This document shows positions 7,902 through 16,044 of a stretch of 33,948 bases of DNA, piece after piece. Source of the DNA: Pseudomonadota bacterium. Lineage in GTDB: Bacteria; Myxococcota_A; UBA796; SXON01. Location: positions 1 to 33,948 of the forward strand of contig JAUXQH010000146.1 in the NCBI GenBank assembly GCA_030685065.1. Reading direction: 5' to 3'. A program made the translations under genes and the position numbers. Positions within the stretch are counted from its first letter, which is position 1, and each line of letters begins with the position of its first letter. The notes beneath the pieces are model-generated. The model was not told the DNA's origin. It was given only the letters and a program-made list of their open reading frames with translations, and did not search any database.

Positions 7902-8690
7902 ATGCGCCTCTATCGAAGCCATGGCCTGGGTAACGACTACCTCGTCCTCGAGGAGGGCGGGCCGCTCTCGCCCGCGCTCGTCCGCGCGGTGTGCCATCGC
8001 AACGAGGGCGTCGGCAGCGACGGCATCCTCGAGCCCGTGCCCCCCCGCGAGGGCGCCGATTACGGCCTCCGCATCCACAACCCCGACGGGACCGAGGCGG
8101 AGAAGAGCGGAAACGGACTGCGCATCTACGCCGATTGGCTGGTGCGGGAGCGGGGCGCGCCCGCGTCGTTCACGGTGTGGACGCCCGGTGGCGTCGTGCG
8201 CTGCGCGGTCGACGGGCCGCGCGTGCGGGTGGCGATGGGGCGCGCGGTCGTGGGCACGCCCCGCGAGCTCGCGGGTGTCACGGTGTACCCGGTGAACGTC
8301 GGCAATCCCCACGCCGTCGTCCTCGACATCCCGGCCGATTGGGAGGCCGTGGGGGCGCGCGTTGAACACGCGGTCGCGGGGCGCACGAACGTGCAATTCG
8401 TCTCCTTCACCCCGCCCTCCACGATCGTGGCGCGGGTGTGGGAGCGCGGCGCCGGGCGCACCCGGTCGAGCGGATCGAGCGCGTGCGCCGTGGCGGCGGT
8501 CGGCGTGATGCTCGGCCGCGTCGCGACCCCCGTGCGGGTCGAGATGGAGGGCGGGGTGTTGAACGTGGGCGTGGCGGCGGACGGCTCGGTGGATCTGGAG
8601 GGGCCGGTCGAGCGCGTGGGTCGCATCGAGGTCGACGCCGAGTGGTTGGCACGCGGGGCCTGGCGCCAGCGCGCCGACACGAGCGGTTAG
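7902..8690 (+). CDS. dapF: DapF-family protein with both catalytic Cys replaced by Ser
   Basis: The protein has 262 residues, close to the usual 270-280 for diaminopimelate epimerase, which interconverts LL- and meso-DAP for lysine and peptidoglycan. Family landmarks: SHGLGNDYLV (6-15), GVGSDG (36-41), NPDGTEAEKSGNG (60-72), VNVGNPHAVV (131-140), RTNVQFV (161-167), ERGAG (181-185). The canonical enzyme has two catalytic cysteines, in CGNG and in ACGTGACA. Here the motifs read SGNG (Ser69) and SSGSSACA (Ser190). DAP-binding residues seem kept. I recall SGNG-type sequences annotated as DapF in other bacteria but could not check them. The start is ATG 7902 with GGAG seven bases upstream; longer readings of this frame are spurious. 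It is the first gene of a three-gene plus-strand unit. Confidence 0.85.
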   Translation: MRLYRSHGLGNDYLVLEEGGPLSPALVRAVCHRNEGVGSDGILEPVPPREGADYGLRIHNPDGTEAEKSGNGLRIYADWLVRERGAPASFTVWTPGGVVRCAVDGPRVRVAMGRAVVGTPRELAGVTVYPVNVGNPHAVVLDIPADWEAVGARVEHAVAGRTNVQFVSFTPPSTIVARVWERGAGRTRSSGSSACAVAAVGVMLGRVATPVRVEMEGGVLNVGVAADGSVDLEGPVERVGRIEVDAEWLARGAWRQRADTSG

Positions 8691-8698
8691 GCCTGGGC

Positions 8699-10312
8699 GT
8701 GGAACCGGTCCCCCTGCCCGCGCCGCCGCCCGCCGCCCGCCCGCGGGAGTCCAAGCCGTTGGCCCGTGCGCTCGCGCACCCGCTGTTCGCGCCCCTCTTC
8801 TTCGGCGTGCTCGCCATCGTGTGGACCTGGCCGCTCGTCCTCTCGCCGAACAGCGCGACGATGGCGCTCCACTTCGACCAGCTCACCGCCGCCTGGCTCG
8901 TCCACGCCGCGCCGACGTTCCTCGACGGCGTCAGCGAGCTCTCCGCCTGGCCCGAAGGCGGGCGCATCGTGCGCCTCGACTCGTTCGTCTTCCTGTTCCT
9001 CTCGCTCGCCCTCTCGGCGCTGCCCGGGCTGCTCGTCACCAACCTCTTCGTGCTGGTGGGGCCGGTGCTCTCGGCCTGGGCCGCCGAACGCCTCGCACGG
9101 GAAGGCCTCGGCGTGGGGCGTCCCGCCTCGCTCGTGGCGGGGGTGGCCTTCGGCTTCGCCCCGCTGGCCACGGTCGCGGTGCTCGAGGGGCACATCTACT
9201 ACCTGCTCGACCCGTGGCTTCCCCTGTGCGCGCTCTACACGTGGACCCGCCGCCCCTGGCCCGCCGTCGCGATGTTCGCGCTCTCCCTGCTGACGACCGC
9301 GTACCTCGGCGTGAACGCGCTGCTCGTGCTCCTCGCGATCCTCGCGCACCAGCGGCGGCTGGACCTCCGTCTGCTCGGCGGCGTGGGCGTCGTCGGGGCC
9401 CTGTACGCGGCGCTGTTCCTCGGGGGATCCACCCCTCCGGGCGAGAGCGCGGGCGCCGTCACCGCGGAGATCGGCTCCGCCACGCTCACGACCCTCGTGG
9501 CGTGGAACGGCTGGATGGACCTGAACCGGCACTCCCTCGCGCCGGTGATCGGCCTCTTCCCGCTGTGCTTCGCGCTCCTCGCGCCGTTCGCCCGCGTGTC
9601 CTTCTGCCCCTGGCTTCCGCTCGGGCTTGTGGCCGCGGTGTGCGCGGTCGGGCCGATCCTGGAGGCGGGGGTGGTGCGAGAGGCCGGCGTGCCGACGCTG
9701 CTCTGGCCCTTCCACCTGATGGGGGTGTTCGCGGTCTACCGGTTCCCCGTGCGCTTCGCCTGGATCACTGCGCTCGCGCTCGGCGTGGCGTCGGCGCTGG
9801 TGGTCGACCGGATGCGGTGGCGGTGGCTCGCGGTGGGATTCGCCGTGGTGGACGCGTTGGTCCTCTCCGGCGCGGTGTTCCGGATGCGGCTGCATCCGAC
9901 GCCCACGCCCTCGCTCTACGCCCTCCTCCCCGATGCCCCGCTGCTCGACCTCTACCCGCAGATCGGGAGCGTGCAGGAAGACCCCACGTTCTACAATCAG
10001 AACCTCTCCTGTTACTACCAGCTCTTCCATCTCCGCCCGATCATGGATCCCTGCCTGAACACCAACATCCGCCAGGGCCCCCGCCTCCGGACCTCGGACG
10101 AGCTGCACGGCGCCGTGCTCGACGGGCGATCGGTCCTTCCGGCGCTCTACGGGGCGCGCGTCGGCTCCGTGGTGATGCACGCCGACCTCTACCAACCCTT
10201 CGAGCGCGCCGCGGTGATGGCCGGGCTGTCCGCCGAGCTCGGCGCGCCGATGGCCGAGGGGCACGACGGCGGCGAGTGGCTCCTGGCGTGGCGCGTCCCG
10301 GAGGCTCCGTGA
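8699..10312 (+). CDS. polytopic membrane protein, GT-C-like layout
   Basis: The protein has 537 residues from GTG 8699, eight bases after the dapF stop. Residues 1-20 are Pro/Ala-rich. About ten hydrophobic segments follow between residues 25 and 420. A soluble C-terminal domain of about 110 residues (SVQEDPTFYNQNLSCYYQLF onward) comes last. An acidic first loop (HFDQLTAAWLVHAAP) and the WPEGG loop resemble lipid-linked-sugar glycosyltransferases of the GT-C class and YfhO-like proteins. I see no motif that decides the activity. It shares its architecture with the protein at 12740-14425. It overlaps the next gene by four bases (GTGA). Confidence 0.85.
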   Translation: MEPVPLPAPPPAARPRESKPLARALAHPLFAPLFFGVLAIVWTWPLVLSPNSATMALHFDQLTAAWLVHAAPTFLDGVSELSAWPEGGRIVRLDSFVFLFLSLALSALPGLLVTNLFVLVGPVLSAWAAERLAREGLGVGRPASLVAGVAFGFAPLATVAVLEGHIYYLLDPWLPLCALYTWTRRPWPAVAMFALSLLTTAYLGVNALLVLLAILAHQRRLDLRLLGGVGVVGALYAALFLGGSTPPGESAGAVTAEIGSATLTTLVAWNGWMDLNRHSLAPVIGLFPLCFALLAPFARVSFCPWLPLGLVAAVCAVGPILEAGVVREAGVPTLLWPFHLMGVFAVYRFPVRFAWITALALGVASALVVDRMRWRWLAVGFAVVDALVLSGAVFRMRLHPTPTPSLYALLPDAPLLDLYPQIGSVQEDPTFYNQNLSCYYQLFHLRPIMDPCLNTNIRQGPRLRTSDELHGAVLDGRSVLPALYGARVGSVVMHADLYQPFERAAVMAGLSAELGAPMAEGHDGGEWLLAWRVPEAP

Positions 10313-11241
10313 TCGGAGGCGCCGTGATTCCGTTCTTGATCGCGTCGCTCTGCCCGCGCGCCCTCGCCCGCGACGTGGACCTCAAGGTGCACGACATGAA
10401 GGGCGTCGTGACGGGTGAAGTGACGGTCGAGCTCTCCGAGCCAGGCCAGACCGGCGTGAAGTACGTGTGCAAGGACGATGGAGAAGCGCCTGACGGCGTC
10501 GCGGGGGACCGCCTCTACACCTCCCGCGCCACGGGCTTGTCGCTCGACCACGGCACCGTGGTGGTCCGATCCGGCGCGGCGACGTGGCAGGGGGGCTTCC
10601 GCTTCGAGGACGACAGCGATCCGGTGCTGCTCATCGGCCTGGAGGACGGCGGGTTCGCGGCCGCCTCCACGCGTGAGGTCATGTTCGTCCCGCAGGACCG
10701 GATGGCGCCGGGATCTTCGGGCGGGGTTCCGGGTGGGGTTCCGGGGGGCGTTCCGGGCGGCGTTCCGGGCGGGGTTCCGGGCGGCGCGCCGGCCTCGGGT
10801 GGATCTCCGCTCGAAGCCGGCGGGCTCGCCCGGAAGGCGACCGGCCGCGCCGGCGTACCCGAGGGCATGTGGCTCGGGTGGGGCCTCGCGGCCGCCGCGC
10901 TGGGCGGGCTCGGGGCGATCGGGTGGGTGGGCAGGGGCCGGGTGGCCCGATTGGCGCCGCTCGTGGGGGCCCCGCCGTTCGCCACTACGGCGAGCCGCGG
11001 CCCGCTCGTGGCGGTCTCGGGGCGGGTGGACTTGTTCCTCGGACCGGGCGAGGGCGCCCGGATCGGCGAGGGGCGCTGGACTCCCGACGAGATCGCGCTC
11101 GCGGCGCTCCGCGTACGCGCCCCCGTGCGCGTCGTGGTCACCGATCCCTCGCGGCTCGAGGTCGATGGCGACGGGTATCGCGCGCTCGAAGCCACGCTCG
11201 CCGGCGTCGCGGATCTCCTCTGGGTCCCGCCCGCTTCGTAG
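10309..11241 (+). CDS. secreted, membrane-anchored protein with PGGV repeats
   Basis: The protein has 310 residues from GTG 10309, coupled to the preceding stop (GTGA); GTG 10324 is an alternative. Residues 1-20 form a signal peptide ending PRALA. Residues 22-130 look like a beta-rich extracytoplasmic domain (VTGEVTVELSEPGQTGVKYV). Six GGVP-type repeats follow at 138-161, then a probable membrane helix near 187-208, then a 100-residue domain (VAVSGRVDLFLGPGEGARI...) that would lie on the cytoplasmic side. Loss of the signal peptide would give the opposite view of topology. No family is recognised. The unit with a polytopic membrane protein suggests a job at the envelope. Confidence 0.8.
   Translation: MIGGAVIPFLIASLCPRALARDVDLKVHDMKGVVTGEVTVELSEPGQTGVKYVCKDDGEAPDGVAGDRLYTSRATGLSLDHGTVVVRSGAATWQGGFRFEDDSDPVLLIGLEDGGFAAASTREVMFVPQDRMAPGSSGGVPGGVPGGVPGGVPGGVPGGAPASGGSPLEAGGLARKATGRAGVPEGMWLGWGLAAAALGGLGAIGWVGRGRVARLAPLVGAPPFATTASRGPLVAVSGRVDLFLGPGEGARIGEGRWTPDEIALAALRVRAPVRVVVTDPSRLEVDGDGYRALEATLAGVADLLWVPPAS
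10720..10791 (+). repeat. six 12-bp coding repeats (GGVP units)
   Basis: Six in-frame 12-base units encode GGVP (last one GGAP): 10720, 10732, 10744, 10756, 10768 and 10780. They vary only at third positions and one GTT to GCG change. They code for a flexible Gly/Pro spacer between the outer domain and the membrane helix, and are a likely site of length variation by slippage. Confidence 0.9.
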
Positions 11242-11357
11242 GTTCCTAGGGGTAGCGGGAAGCGAAGTCCCGAAGTAGGGTGCCGCCGCCCAGGCGCGTG
11301 CGCCCCGACGTGGTCCATCCTCGACTCGGCGACGTGCCCCACTCCAGGAGGCTGCTC

Positions 11358-12371
11358 ATGTCCGAGAGCGAAGAGACCGCGCCCAAGAAGAAGTCCAAGC
11401 TCGGGCTCATCCTCGGCGTACTCGCAGTGATGTTCTTCGGGGGGCTCCTGGTGTGCGCGGGTGTCGTCGGCGGGGGCTACTGGTACCTCGACCGCCAGTT
11501 CACCTCGGTGATGGACGAGATGGAGGCCGGCCTCGCGACCGACACCGAGATCGACAAGTCGATCGAGGAAGCGATGAAGCTGGCCGAAGAGCAGGCGCTG
11601 CTCGAAGAAGCCACCGCCGCCGCCGCCGAAGCCGCGGCCATCGCCGCCGCGGAAGCCGCCACTGCCGCCGCGATCGCCGCGGACCCCGCCGCCACGGCCG
11701 GCACCACCGGTGTCGCCGCCACGGGCACCCCCGCCGCTTCGACCACGCCGGCCGCTTCGACCACCCCGGCCGCTTCGACGACGCCCGCCGCTTCCACCAC
11801 CCCGGCCGCCTCGAAGTCCGGAACGACGGCGAGCACGTCCTCGTCCGGGACGTCTGGCTCCAAGAGCGGCAGCAGCACGTCGTCCTCGGGGTCCACGGCC
11901 TCCAAGAGCAGCACGCCCACCAGCACGTCCTCGGGGAGCGGCGGGTCGTCGTCCGGCACGACCGCGAGCAAGAGCGGGTCGTCCTCCTCGGGCAGCACCT
12001 CCTCGGGCAGCACGTCGGGCAGCACGTCCTCGGGCAGCACGTCCTCCGGAAGCACGTCGGGCAGCACCTCGTCGAAGACCACCACTCCCGCCGCGACGAC
12101 CACCACCACCCCGGCCGCGGACCCCTCGGACGACGGCATGGTGGCGCTCAAGATCCGCGCCAGCAGCACCAAGTCGAACGGAGTCACCGTCAGCGTCGAC
12201 GGCAAGCGTGTCGGCGTGACCCCGGTCACCGCCCGCGTGAAGCCCGGCTCCCGCGAGGTGCGCTTCACGAACCTCGACGCCGAGGTCGACCTGAAGTGCA
12301 CCATCGACGTGCCGGAGACAGGCCGCACGATGGAGTTCGACGTGAAGAAGCTCTCCTGCCCGGCGAAGTAG
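11358..12371 (+). CDS. membrane-anchored Ser/Thr-rich protein with PEGA-like domain
   Basis: The protein has 337 residues from ATG 11358, with AGGAG seven bases upstream; the longer open frame starting at 11280 lacks this. A basic stretch (KKKSK) and one membrane helix (15-44) place the N-terminus inside and the rest outside. Residues 70-115 are Ala/Glu-rich and may be a coiled coil. Residues 127-155 hold four to five AASTTP units. Residues 155-255 are almost only Ser, Thr and Gly, like a stalk that is often glycosylated. Residues 270-337 (VTVSVDGKRVGVTPVTARVKPG...) match the PEGA-type beta domain found in bacterial surface and kinase-associated proteins. The function is unknown. It is followed by hairpins. 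Confidence 0.88.
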   Translation: MSESEETAPKKKSKLGLILGVLAVMFFGGLLVCAGVVGGGYWYLDRQFTSVMDEMEAGLATDTEIDKSIEEAMKLAEEQALLEEATAAAAEAAAIAAAEAATAAAIAADPAATAGTTGVAATGTPAASTTPAASTTPAASTTPAASTTPAASKSGTTASTSSSGTSGSKSGSSTSSSGSTASKSSTPTSTSSGSGGSSSGTTASKSGSSSSGSTSSGSTSGSTSSGSTSSGSTSGSTSSKTTTPAATTTTTPAADPSDDGMVALKIRASSTKSNGVTVSVDGKRVGVTPVTARVKPGSREVRFTNLDAEVDLKCTIDVPETGRTMEFDVKKLSCPAK

Positions 12372-12409
12372 GGGCGTAGCGCCGGCGAACGTCGCCCGCG
12401 ACGGGCGCC

Positions 12410-12427
12410 CCCCGCGGGGACGCGGGG
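12410..12427 (+). terminator. candidate terminator hairpin after the Ser/Thr-rich gene
   Basis: CCCCGCG-GGGA-CGCGGGG is a perfect 7-bp stem with a 4-base loop, 38 bases past the stop at 12371. No T tract follows, as is common in high-G+C genomes. The same 18 bases occur inverted at 33931-33948. Confidence 0.45.
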
Positions 12428-12686
12428 CAGGTCGGCTGCGGGCTCGCGGCAAAGCCGCTCGGTCGGCCGGGTAATCAGCGTTGCTCCAAGGTTGGGAGCT
12501 GCGCGCCCGGCCGGACCAGCCGCCGGGGGCGGCTGCCCTCCGCGCCCTTGGCGCGGGAGCGGGCGATGTTGGACGCTGTCACCGGGTAGGCCGCGCGAAG
12601 GACGCGGAGGGCGGCGCCGACAGGCGCCGGCTCGGCGGCCGCTCCGGGCCGCCAGCCGAGGGCGGAGCCCGAGCCCGCAGCGGCCT

Positions 12687-12707
12687 GACCCCCGCCCGGC
12701 GGGGGTC
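12687..12707. terminator. candidate bidirectional terminator
   Basis: GACCCCCGC-CCG-GCGGGGGTC is a perfect 9-bp stem with a 3-base loop. It lies 32 bases beyond the stop of the minus-strand gene ending at 12740 and between convergent genes. No T tract is seen. Confidence 0.5.
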
Positions 12708-12739
12708 GCGCCCAGCGCACGGGCCACCCCTCTCGGTGC

Positions 12740-14425
12740 TCAGGGCGCCCGGAACCGCACCAGCGGCGGCTCCTCGCTCCGGGACCAGCCCGCCAGCACG
12801 CCCTCGATACACGCGGCGTAGGCGGGGTCGTCGTCAACATAGCGGGGGTCGAGGTAGACCTCGGAGAGCCCCGCGTGGACCAGCGCCGGGGTGGCGGTGG
12901 CCTCGGTGTCCGGCGTGGCCGTCATGTCGCTCGCGCTCGCGCCGACGCCGATCTCGCAGGCGAGGAGCGCGCGGAGCCCGGCGTTGTTGCGCCAATTGCG
13001 GAGCACCGCGTCCGACGAGGTGAGGTCGAGCACCGGGCGCGTGCCGTTGGCCATCGGGCGGCCGTGCCTGAGCTGGTCGACAAGGTCGAGGCGATCGCTG
13101 CGGAAGGGCCCCTGCCCGGTGGGGAGGAGCACGAACGGCACGTGGGGCGCCTGCGCGAGCACCTCCGCGCTGGGGGAGGGCCCGAGCGGCACCCGATCGA
13201 ACGGCAGCGCGCGGGAGAGCGCCCAGGCCTCTCCGAACACGCCGAGGGCGACGAGGAAGGCGACGCGGGGGGGCGTGCCCGCCGCGAGCAGGGACAGACC
13301 GAGCGCCACGCCGATCCAGCTGCGATCGGGCCACCAGAGGCGCGCGGCCCCGGGGAGCGCCTGGAGCCAGCCCCACGGGAGCGCCACGGGCCCGGGCAGC
13401 CACGCCCCGAGCCCAAGCAGCGCGAGGAGGCACGCGGTCGCGAGCGGCAGGGCCACGAAGCGCGCGCGCGCCCGCCACACCGCCCACGCCGCCGCGACGA
13501 GCAGCACGGGGCGGCCGAGCGTCCCGAGCGCCACGCCTTCGAGGCCGTAGATGCGTGCCGCGGCCAGATCGACCGGGCGCACCTGGCGCAGCCCGATCAC
13601 CACCTCCTGCCACGGATCCATGCCCAGGCTGGGGACCTCGCTCCGGCCGGTCGCCATCCACCCGAGCGCGGGGAGCACGAGCACGGCGAACGCCGTGAAC
13701 ACGACGAGCGCGGTGCCGAGGGCCCCGCCGCCCGCCGCGCCCGACCGCCCCTGCAGCGCCACTCGGAGCCCCATCGGCCCGAGCGCCGCGAGGAGGAACA
13801 TCGGGCCGAGGTTCCAGCTCGCGAGCGTCCCGATCCCGGCGAACAGGCCCGCGCCGAGGGCGGCCCGGGTGGCCCCTGTCCCCGCCCGCCGCGCGGCCTC
13901 CGCCCCGAGCCCGAGGGCAAGCGGAAGGAAGATCGCGGCGAAGGCCTGCGTCGGCCGGCCGTCTCCCACCTCGCGCAGGAGCGCCTCGCCCACCTGGTAG
14001 CCGACCCCCGCCACCAGCCCGGCGCCGAGCGTGCCCCACCACCGCATCCCCAGCCAGGCCGCCGCGGCGCCCACGGCCCAGAGCGTCACGAGCGCCCACA
14101 CCCACATCCCCGTCGCTTCCCCGAACGCGGCCGCGAACGGCCAGGAGGCGAGGGCGTCCACCGGCACGCCGTCCGTGACGAGGCGGTCCGTGCGCATGGG
14201 GAAGCCGTGGAGGTCGTCGGCGGTGAGCCCGGCGAGCCCGCGCGTGTGGAGCTGCCAGTGCAGGTTGAGCGTCACCGGCGCGTACGGGAGCGTCGGATCG
14301 CCCGGAAACGTGCCGGGCGCGCCGTTCGACGGCAGGAACAGCGCCCAGGCGGACACCAGCAGGGCCACGAAGACCAGCCATGCGCGACGGGGCCGGGGCG
14401 CCGGCACGGGCAGGAGGAGGCTCAC
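12740..14425 (-). CDS. polytopic membrane protein, GT-C-like layout
   Basis: The protein has 561 residues from GTG 14425. A basic N-terminus (APRPRRAW) precedes the first helix. About ten to eleven hydrophobic segments span residues 15-415, and the last 145 residues are soluble. An acidic loop with FPGDPTLPYAPVTL follows helix 1, as in GT-C-type glycosyltransferases and YfhO-like membrane proteins. Size, layout and the position of the C-terminal soluble domain match the protein at 8699-10312, so the two are probably distant paralogues. It stands alone on the minus strand. The name of the substrate cannot be read from the sequence. Confidence 0.87.
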   Translation of the reverse strand: MSLLLPVPAPRPRRAWLVFVALLVSAWALFLPSNGAPGTFPGDPTLPYAPVTLNLHWQLHTRGLAGLTADDLHGFPMRTDRLVTDGVPVDALASWPFAAAFGEATGMWVWALVTLWAVGAAAAWLGMRWWGTLGAGLVAGVGYQVGEALLREVGDGRPTQAFAAIFLPLALGLGAEAARRAGTGATRAALGAGLFAGIGTLASWNLGPMFLLAALGPMGLRVALQGRSGAAGGGALGTALVVFTAFAVLVLPALGWMATGRSEVPSLGMDPWQEVVIGLRQVRPVDLAAARIYGLEGVALGTLGRPVLLVAAAWAVWRARARFVALPLATACLLALLGLGAWLPGPVALPWGWLQALPGAARLWWPDRSWIGVALGLSLLAAGTPPRVAFLVALGVFGEAWALSRALPFDRVPLGPSPSAEVLAQAPHVPFVLLPTGQGPFRSDRLDLVDQLRHGRPMANGTRPVLDLTSSDAVLRNWRNNAGLRALLACEIGVGASASDMTATPDTEATATPALVHAGLSEVYLDPRYVDDDPAYAACIEGVLAGWSRSEEPPLVRFRAP

Positions 14426-14525
14426 GGCAGCGCCCTAACAGGTGGAGCGGGCGCCCCACCCCGCTCGACGCGTCCCCTCGCTCGAAGCGTCCGGGTTCAT
14501 TGTGATCCCCCGGCTACAGGTTCGC

Positions 14526-14579
14526 GGCCCAATGGGCCTCGGCGTTTGACCAGCGCCCCGACCATCGGGCACACTGGTC
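14526..14579 (+). promoter_or_regulatory. candidate promoter with inverted repeats before the radical SAM unit
   Basis: TTGACC (14546-14551) matches five of six -35 positions; CACACT (14570-14575) is a weak -10 at 18 bases. GGCCCA-A-TGGGCC (14526-14538) and GACCAG...CTGGTC (14548-14579, which encloses GCCC-CGA/TCGGGC) are inverted repeats over and just before these elements. They could be operators or RNA hairpins. The unit's ATG is 14598. Confidence 0.35.
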
Positions 14580-14597
14580 GGCGAGGACGTCCGCCCC

Positions 14598-16001
14598 ATG
14601 CGCGTCATGCTCATCCGCCCGCCCGCAAAGCACAGCGTAGAAAGCGAGGTTCCCGAGGCCGTTGCCGCGGAGAACCTGTCGTATCCGCCGCTCGCGTTGA
14701 TGGCGATCGCCCAGTTCATCAAGACGCACAGCACGCACGAGGTCACGATCCTCGACGCGCAGCTCGACGACATGGAGTACGACGCGCTCGAGGCCAAGGT
14801 CCGCGCGTTCAAGCCCGACGTGGTCGGCGTCACCGCGTTCACCGTGCAGCTCGTCGACGTGCTCAAGACCGTCCAGACCGCCAAGAAGGGCGGCGCGAAG
14901 TACGTCGTCGTCGGCGGGCCGCACGTCAGCGATTTCCCGCAGGAGTGCAAGAACCTCCCCGGGGTGGACGCCGTGGTCAAGGGCGAGGGTCAGAAGCCCA
15001 TGCTCGACCTGTGCGACGCGTGGGAGAAGGGCGAGGTGCCGAAGGGCATCGGCGGAACGATGGCGCATCCCGACGATCCTGTCCCCGAGCAGGACGTCTA
15101 CTTCAGCAACAACCTCGACGACTACCCGATCATCGACCGCACGATCGTCGACTACAAGCGCTACTACGACGTGATGGGGCGGGGCGGCATCTTCACCACG
15201 CTCATCTCGTCGCGCGGCTGCCCGTACCGCTGCACCTTCTGCAACACGCCGCGTCACCGGTACCGCGTGATGTCGCCGGGCCGCGTGTGCGACGAGATCG
15301 CGGAGTGCCTCAAGCTCGGCATCGAAGAATTCTACTTCGTGGACGACACGTTCAACATCACGAACGCCCGCGTCATCGACCTCTGTGACGAGATCATCAA
15401 GCGCGGCCTCAAGCTCTCGTGGACCGTGCGCTTCCGCGTGAAGGGCGCGAACCGCGAGCTGCTCACGAAGATGAAGCAGGCGGGCTGCAACCGCATCCAG
15501 TTCGGCGTCGAGCAGGGCACCGAAGAGGGGCTCCTCCGCCTGAAGAAGGACGTGACGGTCCGCGAGATCGAGAGCGCGTTCAAGCTCTGCCGCGAGGTCG
15601 GCATCCACACCGTCGCCTACTTCATGATCGGCACCCCGACCGAGCGCACGCGCGAAGACGTGATGGACACGATCAACTACTCGATCCAGCTCGATCCCGA
15701 CTTCGTCATGTACAACGTGCTCACTCCGTTTCCCGGCACGACCCTGTACGACGAGGGCGAGCGGGACGGCGTGCTCGACGTGAACCCCTGGTTCGCCTTC
15801 ATGCGTGACCCGCGGGAGGACTTCAAGGCCCAGGTGTGGGACGAGTACTTCACGCGCGCCGAGCTGCGCGAGCTGCTCGAGACCGCCTACCGCCGCTTCT
15901 ATTGGCGTCCGAAGTTCATCGCGCGCAACCTGACCCAGATCCAGAGCCCGAAGGACTTCATGCGCAAGGCCACCGCCGGCCTCCGCATGCTCGCTTCGTA
16001 G
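14598..16001 (+). CDS. B12-binding-domain radical SAM protein
   Basis: The protein has 467 residues. Residues 1-145 form a Rossmann-like cobalamin-binding domain of the class B radical SAM kind (FKPDVVGVTAF near 71-81, VVVGGPHVSDFP near 103-114, VKGEG near 127-131). The radical SAM core contains CPYRCTFC with Cys208, Cys212 and Cys215, which ligate the [4Fe-4S] cluster that cleaves SAM. FYFVDDTFN and IQFGVEQGTEE are typical of the barrel. These proteins often methylate or rearrange unactivated carbons in lipids and natural products; the substrate here is unknown. It is soluble, with no signal. A second radical SAM gene follows after 43 bases, then a small protein and ferredoxin, so a shared pathway is likely. 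Confidence 0.92.
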   Translation: MRVMLIRPPAKHSVESEVPEAVAAENLSYPPLALMAIAQFIKTHSTHEVTILDAQLDDMEYDALEAKVRAFKPDVVGVTAFTVQLVDVLKTVQTAKKGGAKYVVVGGPHVSDFPQECKNLPGVDAVVKGEGQKPMLDLCDAWEKGEVPKGIGGTMAHPDDPVPEQDVYFSNNLDDYPIIDRTIVDYKRYYDVMGRGGIFTTLISSRGCPYRCTFCNTPRHRYRVMSPGRVCDEIAECLKLGIEEFYFVDDTFNITNARVIDLCDEIIKRGLKLSWTVRFRVKGANRELLTKMKQAGCNRIQFGVEQGTEEGLLRLKKDVTVREIESAFKLCREVGIHTVAYFMIGTPTERTREDVMDTINYSIQLDPDFVMYNVLTPFPGTTLYDEGERDGVLDVNPWFAFMRDPREDFKAQVWDEYFTRAELRELLETAYRRFYWRPKFIARNLTQIQSPKDFMRKATAGLRMLAS

Positions 16002-16044
16002 GCCTGGCTTCTTAGAGATACGCCCCACGCTCGGAGAGCCCCTG

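Larger units (their letters stand above)
12372..12739. other. 368-bp gap between convergent genes, dense in hairpins
   Basis: There is no gene. Perfect short-loop stems visible in order are: 12410-12427 (7 bp), 12446-12458 (GCGGC-AAA-GCCGC), 12518-12534 (7 bp, loop GGG), 12540-12556 (7 bp, loop CTT), 12612-12629 (7 bp, loop GACA) and 12687-12707 (9 bp). CTCGGC at 12631 also pairs with GCCGAG at 12655. High G+C makes some of these expected, but the density is marked. The gap may serve as a terminator for both genes or be a structured RNA. Confidence 0.5.

Noticed and set aside
12875..15388. 837-residue open frame on the plus strand
   Set aside because: It runs antisense to the membrane protein and across the start of the radical SAM gene, with His/Arg/Gly-rich shadow composition.
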